Assembly (NCBI RefSeq): GCF_000332115.1
Contig: NC_020156.1
Coordinates: forward strand, 2,047,501 to 2,111,500
DNA length: 64,000 nucleotides
Direction of reading: 5' to 3'
From: Nonlabens dokdonensis DSW-6
GTDB lineage: Bacteria > Bacteroidota > Bacteroidia > Flavobacteriales > Flavobacteriaceae
Shown here: positions 24,306 to 33,052 of the stretch, piece after piece
How the letters are laid out: each line of letters starts with the position of its first letter
Position numbering within the stretch: the first letter of the stretch is position 1
The notes under the pieces: generated by a model
Told to the model about the DNA's origin: nothing
Database searches by the model: none
The model's input: only the letters and a program-made list of their open reading frames with translations
Position numbers and translations under genes: made by a program

Positions 24306-26528
24306 ATGAACAGTAGGTTAATTACACTATCAATACTTTTATGCTGTAGTCTGTTTTTTGGTTTCTCTCAAAGCCAAAAACAAGAACAGTTTTATAATAC
24401 AATGGATTCAATCCTTGACCTATCCTATGAGCTAGAAACAAATGGTGAGTTTAAAGATTCTTATGATCTTAATGTAAAAGCTTTAAGAATGTCCTTAGAT
24501 AGAAAGGATAATTATTATACCGCAGTTGCCTATGGATATTTAGGATTTGATTTTTTAAGACAAGGGGACACTTTAGAAGCTTTAAATAACTTTAAAAGAG
24601 CACAAAAGCACGCACTACTTTACGATGATCCTGTTTTAATTGCTGACTCCTACGGTAACCTAGCGAGTATTTATTCTTATGATTCTAATAAAAGAGATCT
24701 TGAAGAATCTTATACTAAGATGGCTATTGAAACTTATAAAAAATATCAGGATACTACAGGCTTACAATTCATTTATCATAATTATGCTCATTCCTTAGAA
24801 GAAAGAGGTGATTTTGAAAAGTTGAAAAATTATCTAGATTTATTGAATGGGCCTAAGTTTATTAATAATACAGCTCCTGTATATCGCGCTTCTATTGACA
24901 ATTTATCAGCAAAATATCATCTCGAACTTGAAAATTATTCAAAAGCTGATTCACTTCTTTTAGAGGTTATTCAAATCTCCACAAAAGAAAACCTACCTCA
25001 GGAACAAGAAACAGCCTATCAATATTATTCAGAAAGTCTTTTTGAGCAGAATCGATTTGAGCAAGCTTATGCTACGAGATTGAAATATGAAGAATTGCTA
25101 AAGATAAATCAAAGGAAAGACCTAGAAATATCTTTAGACCGAGTAGCTTTTTCTAATCAGATGATTCAGTTTAAAGAAGAGCTCAAACGTTCTGAAATAG
25201 AAAATGAATTACAGCAAGAAAAAATTAGAAACAAAACTGTTTTAATTTATGCTCTCGCTACGCTTATTACTGTCATATTACTAGGGCTTTATTTTACTTT
25301 TCAGTTATCTAGGAAAAGAAAACAGCTCAATCGGGAGTTGAAGGAGAAGAACAAACTTTACCTCAAAGAAAAAAACAGAGCTGAAAAGCTAGCACTTGCA
25401 AAAAGTGATTTCTTCAGTACGGTAAGCCATGAATTGCGCACTCCTCTGTATGGAGTTATAGGGTTAGCAAATATTCTATTAGAGAACAATAAAGATCAAA
25501 ATACGCACGAGGACATTAAGTCTTTAAAATTTTCTGCAGATTACCTTCTAGCTTTGGTAAACGATGTGTTGCAAGTCAACAAAATTGATGCTAATAACCA
25601 TGAAAATGAGCAAACCGATTTTAATATTAAAGAATTGGTTCAGAAAATAGTTGCTTCTTTTGAATACATGCGACGACAAAATAAAAATGTCATTACTATT
25701 GATATCGAGGAGCGAGTTCCTAGTATAATTCATGGAAATGCGGTTAGATTATCGCAAATATTGATGAATTTAATAGGTAATGCAGCAAAATTTACTGAAA
25801 ACGGAGTTATTACAATACAAGTTAAAGTCAAACATGTGACAGCTGAAAAGGTAAGGTTATTGTTTTCTGTAAATGATAATGGACAAGGGATTGCTAATAG
25901 TAAAATCAAACAAATATTTGAAGAGTTTAAACAGGGAGATTCCCATAGTTATAACTATCAAGGAACAGGACTAGGTTTACCTATCGTAAAGCGATTATTA
26001 GAGCTTTCAGATTCTGAAATACAATTAGAAACAGAAGAAGGTAAAGGCTCCAGCTTTTCCTTTGAATTAGCATATGATATTGTCGACTCATCAAAACAGG
26101 GAGAGTTGAGAACAAAAGGGAATTACCTTTTAGACACAGATATTCTCAAAGGCAAAAGGATTCTAATTGCAGAGGACAATCGCATCAATCAAATGGTGAC
26201 TAAGAAGATTCTGGAGAAAGATGGTGTCATTTGTACAGTAGTAGAGAATGGACAAGAAGCAGTCGTAGAAATGAAAAATAATACCTACGACCTCATCTTA
26301 ATGGATATTAATATGCCTGTTTTAAATGGTATCGAGGCTACAAAAGAGATAAGAAAGGTAAGTTCAATTCCTATTTTAGCTCTTACAGCGGTTGAGATTA
26401 TGGAAATCAGGCAATCTATCTCAGAAGCTGGGATGAATGATTTTATCGTCAAGCCTTATGATGTGATTAGGTTCAAACAATTGATTATAAAAAGCATTGT
26501 AGAGCATCAAAATAAAGCTGATTCATAA
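24306..26528 (+). CDS. TPR-containing hybrid sensor histidine kinase/response regulator
   Basis: A 740-residue protein: signal peptide (about 1-22), tetratricopeptide repeats in the periplasm (about 30-275), a single membrane helix (about 303-325), a short coiled coil, HisKA with SHELRTPLYGVIGLANILL (phospho-His in SHELRTP, about 374), HATPase with NLIGNAAKFTENG and NDNGQGIANSKI plus GTGLGLPIVKRLL, and a C-terminal receiver (about 615-735) with EDNRINQ, the phospho-acceptor Asp in LMDINMPVLNG, and KPYD. I use the ATG at 24306; a GTG at 24291 is possible. The signal it senses is unknown and no DNA-binding partner lies beside it, so signalling probably passes to an unlinked phosphotransfer protein. 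Confidence 0.92.
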   Translation: MNSRLITLSILLCCSLFFGFSQSQKQEQFYNTMDSILDLSYELETNGEFKDSYDLNVKALRMSLDRKDNYYTAVAYGYLGFDFLRQGDTLEALNNFKRAQKHALLYDDPVLIADSYGNLASIYSYDSNKRDLEESYTKMAIETYKKYQDTTGLQFIYHNYAHSLEERGDFEKLKNYLDLLNGPKFINNTAPVYRASIDNLSAKYHLELENYSKADSLLLEVIQISTKENLPQEQETAYQYYSESLFEQNRFEQAYATRLKYEELLKINQRKDLEISLDRVAFSNQMIQFKEELKRSEIENELQQEKIRNKTVLIYALATLITVILLGLYFTFQLSRKRKQLNRELKEKNKLYLKEKNRAEKLALAKSDFFSTVSHELRTPLYGVIGLANILLENNKDQNTHEDIKSLKFSADYLLALVNDVLQVNKIDANNHENEQTDFNIKELVQKIVASFEYMRRQNKNVITIDIEERVPSIIHGNAVRLSQILMNLIGNAAKFTENGVITIQVKVKHVTAEKVRLLFSVNDNGQGIANSKIKQIFEEFKQGDSHSYNYQGTGLGLPIVKRLLELSDSEIQLETEEGKGSSFSFELAYDIVDSSKQGELRTKGNYLLDTDILKGKRILIAEDNRINQMVTKKILEKDGVICTVVENGQEAVVEMKNNTYDLILMDINMPVLNGIEATKEIRKVSSIPILALTAVEIMEIRQSISEAGMNDFIVKPYDVIRFKQLIIKSIVEHQNKADS

Positions 26529-26530
26529 TT

Positions 26531-26992
26531 CTAGCGCCATTGATCTCCTTTTAGTTTTGTTGCTGCTATAATAACATCCATTCTTGAAATTTGACCTATG
26601 AGCTTCCCTTCACTGGTAACAGGAAAGCGTCTGTGTCCTGTTTTTAAGAATCGTGCTGCGGCATCAAAAATATCAGCCTCTTCATCTATTGTTGCCGGTT
26701 GCAGTGACATGTAATCACTTACTAGTCTATTTCCTACGGGCATATTGTGGTACCTGCTTTCTCCTATGACGTGCATTAAATCAGTATCGCTTATGATACC
26801 TACTAATTGGTTGTTAGCATCTACAACTGGTCCACCTGTTATTCTTTGTTTTAATAAGATATCCATCACTTCAGTAATTCCCTGATCTGGTGAAAAGGTG
26901 ATGAGCTTACGAGTCATGAAGTCTTTTACTTGAAATTTTTGAGGCACATTTGCAGCGGTTTCACGTTTGCCCATAAAGTTTTTAATTCCCAT
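26531..26992 (-). CDS. CBS domain protein
   Basis: A 153-residue protein made of two CBS motifs (about 24-82 and 88-148): VKDFMTRKLITFSPDQGI, DILLKQRITGGPVVDANNQL, VGIISDTDLM and DYMSLQPATIDEEAD, GHRRFPVTSEGKLIGQISRM. Such stand-alone CBS pairs bind adenine nucleotides. Its stop lies 2 bases from that of the convergent kinase gene. Partner protein unknown. Confidence 0.88.
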   Translation of the reverse strand: MGIKNFMGKRETAANVPQKFQVKDFMTRKLITFSPDQGITEVMDILLKQRITGGPVVDANNQLVGIISDTDLMHVIGESRYHNMPVGNRLVSDYMSLQPATIDEEADIFDAAARFLKTGHRRFPVTSEGKLIGQISRMDVIIAATKLKGDQWR

Positions 26993-27309
26993 AGCGTCAT
27001 TCTTTTAAAATTGAGTATTAAGATAGTGAAAATTCTAGAACCAAAAATTGAATTATTGTTTTGTAGGAAATGGAAAAGGTCAAGTCATTGTATTGTTTCA
27101 ATTTTATTGAAATAAAACTAAATATGAACCTGCTAAATTTGTAAGAATTGTGTTTTTTCAATTCGTGCTTTATGCGTAAATTCTTTAATATTTTATAAAA
27201 ATATGTTTAAGATTTAAACACATTTCAATCCGAAATATTAAATTTTTGTTTCTCATCTAGTGTTTTTTAAGACAATTTTTTAAATTTGTCGAGACCTGAG
27301 AAGTTTTTA

Positions 27310-27723
27310 ATGAAATCCACTTATACCATCTGTTACGTGAGCAAAGTTGCTCCTAATTTATCTGAGAAAGACATAGAAGCGCTTTTTCAATACACAGCCG
27401 CCTACAATAATAAAAGTAATATAAGCGGCATTCTTTTACACTCTTTAGATAATTTTTTCCAAGTCCTAGAGGGCAGTGAGAAATCCTTGACAAAGCTTTA
27501 CGAAAAAATCAAAGAAGATACTAGACATGGAGAAATCTATGAAGTCTATAATAGAAAAATATCACAACCAGTTTTTGATAATTACAAATCTACTTTTGAT
27601 ATTGTAAAAACTGCTGAAGATTTAAAAATGTTGTTGATCTACCTCAATCAAGATGTGTCTAATAGTACTAATCGTAAATTGAGAAGACTTCTTGCACCAT
27701 TTGATTTATTAGGAGAGTTTTAG
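27310..27723 (+). CDS. BLUF domain blue-light photoreceptor
   Basis: A 137-residue single-domain BLUF protein that should bind FAD and sense blue light. The photocycle residues can be placed by comparison with AppA: Tyr in TICYVSK (AppA Tyr21), Asn in AYNNKSNISG (AppA Asn45) and Gln in NFFQVLEG (AppA Gln63). The C-terminal tail (about 95-137) is short, with no enzymatic output domain, so it must act by protein contact. I use the ATG at 27310; a TAAATTTG box (27281-27288) just upstream suggests transcription starts only about 15-20 bases before it, which argues against the TTG at 27286. Confidence 0.88.
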   Translation: MKSTYTICYVSKVAPNLSEKDIEALFQYTAAYNNKSNISGILLHSLDNFFQVLEGSEKSLTKLYEKIKEDTRHGEIYEVYNRKISQPVFDNYKSTFDIVKTAEDLKMLLIYLNQDVSNSTNRKLRRLLAPFDLLGEF

Positions 27724-27936
27724 AAGCAAACAAGTGATCGGCTTGAACCGTTTAATAGCATTGTCTTACAATTGAATACCGTACTTAGTTATTTGAATTA
27801 AGATAATTGTTTATGAATTGTTTTATTCAAAGAATATTCTTGAACGTTGAACCTGTTGTATCTTCAAATTAGAGGTATCTGTTCTAAAAGTTTGTAGATT
27901 TACCTTCGCTCAAAAATAGTTTAGATAGAACTACAA

Positions 27937-29058
27937 ATGAACTTATCCTATTGGGAAATAAAATCTTGGCTTACCGATGTAGATTTTACCATCATCGGTA
28001 GTGGTATCGTTGGACTTAATTGCGCTATTCACCTTAAAAATCGTTTTCCTAAATCAAAAGTGCTTCTTCTTGAAAAAGGTGTTTTACCTCAAGGTGCTAG
28101 TACTAAAAACGCTGGTTTTGCCTGTTTCGGTAGTTTGAGTGAATTAATCGACGATCTAAAGCATCACAGTGAAGAAGAAGTTCTAGATTTAGTACGACAA
28201 CGTGTTGATGGTTTGCAGGTGTTGCGTTCTACTTTAGGAGATCAAGCCATAGATTATCAAGAATTAGGTGGTTATGAACTCTTTGTGCAGGATGATTTAG
28301 AACTGTATGAAAAGTGTAAAGAGCAAAAGGATCGCATCAATTCCTTATTACATCCCATTTTTAAAGCGCCAGTATTTAACTGGCACGAAAACGCCTTTGG
28401 ATTTGAGAATTTAAAACAACACTACAGTTTCAATCCTTTTGAAGGGCAAATTGATACTGGTAAAATGATGTCTAGCCTTCTAAGGCTTACTTTAAATAAG
28501 GATATCAAAATCCTAAATAACACGATCGTAGAAGAACTTTCTGATTCAGGAGATCAAGTTCATATTAAAACAAATCATTTTGAGTTTGTTACTTCTAAGG
28601 TTTTTGTGGCTACAAATGGATTTGCTTCACAGCTTTTAAATGAAAAAATAAAACCTGCCAGAGCACAAGTCTTGATCACAAAACCTATAAAAGATTTACA
28701 AATCAAAGGAACATTTCATCTCGATAGAGGTTATTATTATTTTAGAAATATCGACAATAGAATCCTATTCGGTGGTGGTAGGAATCTAGATATTAAAGGA
28801 GAACAAACAACAGAATTAGCTCAAACAAAACTTATTCAAGACAGCTTAGAAGAACTTTTAAAAACTACCATTTTTCCTAACACACCTTTTGAAATTGATC
28901 ATCGTTGGTCAGGCATCATGGGGATAGGTAAAACAAAAAAGCCTGTCGTTAAACAAATAGGAAATAACATGTACTGCGGCGTCAAACTCGGAGGAATGGG
29001 CGTTGCCATCGGTAGCTCCATAGGCAAAAAGCTAGCGCAACTTTTTACGATTAAATAG
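27937..29058 (+). CDS. FAD-dependent oxidoreductase (DAO fold)
   Basis: A 373-residue flavoprotein of the D-amino acid oxidase/glycine oxidase-like group. The Rossmann motif is FTIIGSGIVGLNCAIHL (about 17-33), followed by VLLLEKGVLPQGASTKNAGF (about 43-62) with the FAD-ribose Glu. The C-terminal GIMGIGKTKKPVVKQIG and YCGVKLGGMGVAIGSSIGK close the FAD site. No signal peptide or membrane segment. The substrate, an amine or amino acid by family, is not readable. It is upstream of another FAD protein on the same strand with a 140-base gap. Confidence 0.87.
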   Translation: MNLSYWEIKSWLTDVDFTIIGSGIVGLNCAIHLKNRFPKSKVLLLEKGVLPQGASTKNAGFACFGSLSELIDDLKHHSEEEVLDLVRQRVDGLQVLRSTLGDQAIDYQELGGYELFVQDDLELYEKCKEQKDRINSLLHPIFKAPVFNWHENAFGFENLKQHYSFNPFEGQIDTGKMMSSLLRLTLNKDIKILNNTIVEELSDSGDQVHIKTNHFEFVTSKVFVATNGFASQLLNEKIKPARAQVLITKPIKDLQIKGTFHLDRGYYYFRNIDNRILFGGGRNLDIKGEQTTELAQTKLIQDSLEELLKTTIFPNTPFEIDHRWSGIMGIGKTKKPVVKQIGNNMYCGVKLGGMGVAIGSSIGKKLAQLFTIK

Positions 29059-29198
29059 GACTAGTGGAACTTACCGTTTTTGACTGTGAATACTCTAGAA
29101 CTCCATCCATCAATCCTATTCCCTATTATCATTCAAAATGGAGACTATTTATAATGCCATTAACAAACACATGTGTTGTAATATCGTAATCTTAGATC

Positions 29199-30908
29199 AT
29201 GAAAAAAATTGCAATAGTAGGCTGTGGTCCCAGAGGTTTACATAGCTTAGAGTGTTTGATGGACTCGCTTTCGCGAAAGCGAACTCAACAACAAATTGAA
29301 ATCACTATTTATGATAAGGAAGTTCATTTAGGGAGTGGGCAAGTCTGGAAAGAAGATCAGCCAGATGCAAACTGGTTAAATATTGCCGACAGAGCGTTAA
29401 AGGATTTGAAAGGGAGAACTACAATCGTTATGAATTCTTTTGAAATTCCAGCTTTTCCATCTTTCATACAGTGGATGGAGGATAAATACGGTCATAAGGT
29501 AGATGATGAAGTTGATGCGTTTCCTGCTAGAAATAAAATGGGAACATATTTAAATCATAGATTTAAAACTATTTCAACAGTCTTGATAAGTGAAGGCTGG
29601 CTGTTAGTCAAACATGCTCACGTTCATAAAGTGCAATATGTTGATAAATCTTTCTTGATTACCTCTGACTCAAATGAAGAAAGCAAATTTGATGAATGCT
29701 TGTTAACGATAGGTCATCAACCTACTGAAGATGATTCTCAAATTGCTTCATGGAAAGCCAGTTGTGAAAACGGAAGCAAGCTTCTATTTGATAATCCCTA
29801 TGAAAGCGATATCTCAAAAAAAATAGATGCTAATGATGTAGTAGGAGTACGAGGGTTTGGCCTTGCTATGATTGATATTATGCGTCAGTTAACAGTACAA
29901 AGAGGAGCTTCATTTAAAGAACTTCCAGATGACTGGAGACTTAAGTATTGCCCTAGCGATGCTTCTATCAAGAAGATAATTCCGTTTTCACTTGATGGCT
30001 TGCCAGTAGTTCCTAAGCCTTTAGGTAAAAAAGTAGATGATTTTTTCAAGCCGTCAGAAATGGAGTTGAAGGAGTTTGAATCCACTGTAAGTAAAAATTT
30101 AGTAGATGCAGCTTCATTAAATAATATTGAATTTTTACTCGATGCGTTTGTACCGGTTGCGGTAACTAAGTTCAAAGAACATCCTTCTTTTAAAAGCAAA
30201 GTAGATAAGGTAACGCTAGAAATAGTTGCAAGAGAATGGCTCAATGATATGAGCTACCAGCATGAGGTTATTCTAGATACGGGCATGGAAACTAAGAATT
30301 ATATTTCTCAGACCATAGAAATGTCATTAGGCAAAATAGAAGTAAGCCTTGATTATGTGATAGGCCAGGTATGGAGACATTTACAACCAGTAATGTATGA
30401 TTTATTTTCTCATTCAAATTTACACGATTTAGTAATGGCGCAGGTTATTGCATTAGATGAAAGTACCAAACGTTATTCCTACGGTCCACCTGTGGAGAGT
30501 ATGATTCAGATGCTTGCATTAATAGAAAATGGTGTTATTCAAATCCAATACGTTAAAAACCCCAATATTGAATGCAAAAATGATTATTGGTTCATTTCTA
30601 AAAAAGAAAGTCAGGAAAAATGTACGGTTATGATTAACACGGTACTTGATCCTCCACAATTGAGAGAAATTGACAGCCCAATTATCAAGAACCTTTTGCA
30701 AGATGATTTATTAGAACCTGTGACCTGTGATTTAGGTATAGCTACAGATAAGGCTGGTACTATAAGATTAGCTCATGAAAATGAAGAAATTAAACTTACT
30801 GCATTGGGACGTAATTGTAAAGGAAGCGTTATGGGAGTTGATGCGATTTTAGAATGTTTTGGAAGTAGAATAAAGGATTGGAGTGAAGCTCTAACCACTC
30901 GTTTATAG
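29199..30908 (+). CDS. FAD/NAD(P)-binding protein (NAD_binding_9 type)
   Basis: A 569-residue protein beginning KKIAIVGCGPRGLHSLECL, the FAD-binding motif of the HI0933/NAD_binding_9 family (often misnamed hydroxyacylglutathione hydrolase-like), with DKEVHLGSGQVWKEDQPDAN and WLNIADRAL as further family marks. VVGVRGFGLAMIDIMR (about 212-227) is the second nucleotide-binding motif. A palindrome copy encodes DSLSRKRT near residue 24. Substrate unknown. There is a 140-base gap to the upstream flavoprotein, so they need not share a transcript. Confidence 0.82.
   Translation: MKKIAIVGCGPRGLHSLECLMDSLSRKRTQQQIEITIYDKEVHLGSGQVWKEDQPDANWLNIADRALKDLKGRTTIVMNSFEIPAFPSFIQWMEDKYGHKVDDEVDAFPARNKMGTYLNHRFKTISTVLISEGWLLVKHAHVHKVQYVDKSFLITSDSNEESKFDECLLTIGHQPTEDDSQIASWKASCENGSKLLFDNPYESDISKKIDANDVVGVRGFGLAMIDIMRQLTVQRGASFKELPDDWRLKYCPSDASIKKIIPFSLDGLPVVPKPLGKKVDDFFKPSEMELKEFESTVSKNLVDAASLNNIEFLLDAFVPVAVTKFKEHPSFKSKVDKVTLEIVAREWLNDMSYQHEVILDTGMETKNYISQTIEMSLGKIEVSLDYVIGQVWRHLQPVMYDLFSHSNLHDLVMAQVIALDESTKRYSYGPPVESMIQMLALIENGVIQIQYVKNPNIECKNDYWFISKKESQEKCTVMINTVLDPPQLREIDSPIIKNLLQDDLLEPVTCDLGIATDKAGTIRLAHENEEIKLTALGRNCKGSVMGVDAILECFGSRIKDWSEALTTRL
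29267..29280. repeat. palindrome copy 9 (inside FAD protein gene)
   Basis: GCTTTCGCGAAAGC in the frame S-L-S-R-K-R, within the loop after the first Rossmann helix; flanks GACTC and GAACT. Confidence 0.95.
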
Positions 30909-31040
30909 TTAATTGTCATAATTTAATGTGAATAAGTCTGTATTATACAGGTTTCATTAAGGATTCATTAATGAAAACTTGTTAAACAGTACTAAATTGT
31001 TATTTTCTGCTTATATCTAGTGGTATCTTTAAATAAAAAC

Positions 31041-31169
31041 ATGAAAAAATTCTTTAGAGTATTAACTGTAGCACAGCTCGCCTTTCAAGCTTATAATTAT
31101 TATATGGAGCACAAGCGCAATCAAGAAGTTAAAGAAATGAGTAAAAAATTAGAAAAAATATCACACTAA
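31041..31169 (+). CDS. small protein of 42 residues
   Basis: An ORF from ATG 31041 to TAA 31167-31169: MKKFFRVLTVAQLAFQAYNY followed by YMEHKRNQEVKEM and SKKLEKISH. It has an amphipathic/hydrophobic N-terminal half and a highly charged helical tail. It ends 7 bases before the ATG of the DUF2383 protein, so the two are probably co-transcribed. Spacing, length and composition support a real small gene. I recognise no family. Confidence 0.6.
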   Translation: MKKFFRVLTVAQLAFQAYNYYMEHKRNQEVKEMSKKLEKISH

Positions 31170-31176
31170 AATATAT

Positions 31177-31653
31177 ATGGAAACTACAAGAGAAGGAGCA
31201 AAGCAAATAGCGCATGATGAGACTGTAAGCGCATTGAACCAATTATTAGAAAAAAATTACGATGCAGAACAAGGCTACAAAAACGCTTTGTTAGACGCAA
31301 AAAATGATAAATTAAAAACTTATTTTAAAAGACAGGCCGCTAGTAGAAGTCAAAACGCAAATGAATTGGATAAAGCTATAAGAGATTTAAATGCTACTCC
31401 AGTTCAATCGGGAAGCACTCAAGCAACGGTTCACAGAACATGGATGGATTTTAAAACCGCTATCGCAGGTAAAGATGACGAAGCTGTTTTAGAAGAATGT
31501 ATAAGAGGTGATAAGGCTGCCGTAAGTGAGTACAAAGAGGTATTAGAAAATCAAAATTATCTAAATGAAACTAAGGATCTAGTAAGATATCAACTCAACG
31601 GTATTCAAAATACCTTAGATACAATTAAGAAATTAGAAGATATTGTAGATTAA
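31177..31653 (+). CDS. DUF2383 / PA2169-type four-helix-bundle protein
   Basis: A 158-residue all-helical, charged protein of the ferritin-like DUF2383 group: ETVSALNQLLEKNYDAEQGY (about 15-34), LKTYFKRQAASRSQNANELD, TVHRTWMDFKTAIAGKDDEA and LEECIRGDKAAVSEYKEVLE. Members occur in stress and stationary-phase settings, but their role is unknown. A strong terminator follows. It is probably co-transcribed with the 42-residue ORF upstream. Confidence 0.85.
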   Translation: METTREGAKQIAHDETVSALNQLLEKNYDAEQGYKNALLDAKNDKLKTYFKRQAASRSQNANELDKAIRDLNATPVQSGSTQATVHRTWMDFKTAIAGKDDEAVLEECIRGDKAAVSEYKEVLENQNYLNETKDLVRYQLNGIQNTLDTIKKLEDIVD

Positions 31654-31673
31654 TAATTTTCTACTTTATATCG

Positions 31674-31705
31674 AAAGGCTCTAGCTAATTCTAGAGTCTT
31701 TTTTT
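31674..31705 (+). terminator. terminator after DUF2383 gene
   Basis: Stem AAAGGCTCTAG/CTAGAGTCTTT with loop CTAATT and seven T. Confidence 0.85.
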
Positions 31706-31803
31706 GTGAATGATAATTTTAAAAATTTTACATTAAAACCTTCTGAAATCAAAATTAAAAAGGAGCAATCAAGCTATGCTTGTGCTCCTTTTATTAATTG
31801 TAG

Positions 31804-31888
31804 TAGTGAGGAAGGGATTCGAACCCTCGAAACGTTTCCGTTTACACGCTTTCCAGGCGTGCGCCTTCGACCGCTCGGCCACCTCACT
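31804..31888 (-). tRNA. tRNA-Ser (GGA)
   Basis: Minus-strand cloverleaf: acceptor AGTGAGG/CCTCACT (7 perfect pairs), U8, anticodon stem CACGC/GCGTG with loop CTGGAAA (anticodon GGA), a long variable arm AAACG/CGTTT as required for tRNA-Ser, and T-loop TTCGAAT. The 3' CCA is not encoded. Length 85 bases. Confidence 0.95.
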
Positions 31889-31945
31889 GTTTCATTTGAG
31901 TTTGCAATAATACGTCAATATTAGACTTTGACCAATTTTTTTTAA

Positions 31946-33052
31946 TCAAGCAATGGAATCAGTGACTTCACCTCTTAAAGATGTTTCAAAATAAACTCTA
32001 AAGTCATTCAGGGAGTTAGTGTGAACCAGCAAGTACATCATTTTTGCTAGCGCAGCTTCAGTAGTAATATCTTTTCCTGAAACAATCCCTATTTGCTTCA
32101 GTTGTGTACTAGTTTCATATTTCCCCATGCTTACAGCGCCTCCTACGCACTGAGTGACATTTACAATTCTGATATTGTTTTCTAAAGCTTTTTTGAGAAG
32201 ATTGATGAACCATTTTTGAGTGGGCGCGTTACCGCTTCCATAGGTTTCCAGAATGATCCCTTTTAAGCCTTTAATATTACATATTGCGCCCACTACTTCT
32301 TCTGTGATTCCAGGAAATAACTTTAAAACAACTACCGCATCCTCAAAATCGGGACGGTAGTTCATGCGGTTGCTATCTAGTAAAGAGTTTTTTTGTGTTT
32401 CCGCTTTCGCGAAAGCGGTACCATCAACATTTAATGAAGGATCTACTAACTTGCGCTGCCACAAGAGGCTTTTATCAATGTTTAAATGTACGCCACTTAT
32501 TGCAAGTGGAGGATAATTAGGAGAGCTGAAAGCTTCAAAATGCTCTGCATTGATCTTAGAGGTACGATTGGCTCGATACAACTGGTATTCAAAATAAATG
32601 CATACCTCTTGAATAGCTGGCGTACCATTATCGTTTTGGATCGCCAGTTGCAAACTCGTAATCAGGTTTTCTTTTGCATCGGTACGTAAATCACCTATGG
32701 GTAATTGAGATCCTGTAAGTATAATAGGTTTTGTGAGGTTCTCAAACATAAAGCTAAGCGTACTGCCCGTAAAAGACATGGTGTCGCTGCCGTGTAATAC
32801 CACAAATCCATTATAGTCGTCATAATTAGCATGAATGACATCGCCTAATTTGCGCCACTCTTGAATATTCATGTCAGAGGAATCTATAGGATCTTCAAAG
32901 GAGAATGTTTCTATCTCACAATCAAGCTGTTTGATCTCTGGAATATGAACTAGTAATTTAGAAAAGTCAAAAGCTCTTAACGCTTTAGTTTCTGGGTCTT
33001 TCATCATCCCGATGGTTCCACCGGTATAAATCAATAGTATTTTAGGCTTCAT
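31946..33052 (-). CDS. ansA: type I (cytoplasmic) L-asparaginase
   Basis: Hydrolyses asparagine to aspartate and ammonia. The 368-residue protein has both catalytic threonine motifs: IYTGGTIGMM (8-17) and VLHGSDTMSFTGSTLSF (about 84-100), the latter with the Thr-Asp pair, and the Lys in RTDAKENLITSL. No signal peptide, so it is the cytoplasmic type. It is about 25 residues longer than usual; part is the AFAKAE stretch encoded by a palindrome copy in the middle of the protein. It overlaps the upstream acyltransferase gene by 11 bases. Confidence 0.92.
   Translation of the reverse strand: MKPKILLIYTGGTIGMMKDPETKALRAFDFSKLLVHIPEIKQLDCEIETFSFEDPIDSSDMNIQEWRKLGDVIHANYDDYNGFVVLHGSDTMSFTGSTLSFMFENLTKPIILTGSQLPIGDLRTDAKENLITSLQLAIQNDNGTPAIQEVCIYFEYQLYRANRTSKINAEHFEAFSSPNYPPLAISGVHLNIDKSLLWQRKLVDPSLNVDGTAFAKAETQKNSLLDSNRMNYRPDFEDAVVVLKLFPGITEEVVGAICNIKGLKGIILETYGSGNAPTQKWFINLLKKALENNIRIVNVTQCVGGAVSMGKYETSTQLKQIGIVSGKDITTEAALAKMMYLLVHTNSLNDFRVYFETSLRGEVTDSIA
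32403..32416. repeat. palindrome copy 10 (inside ansA)
   Basis: GCTTTCGCGAAAGC read on the minus strand as T-A-F-A-K-A-E, the third possible frame; flanks TTTCC and GGTAC. Confidence 0.95.

Noticed and set aside
31706..31924. 72-codon plus-strand ORF
   Set aside because: It reads through the antisense strand of tRNA-Ser and has no family or start-site support.
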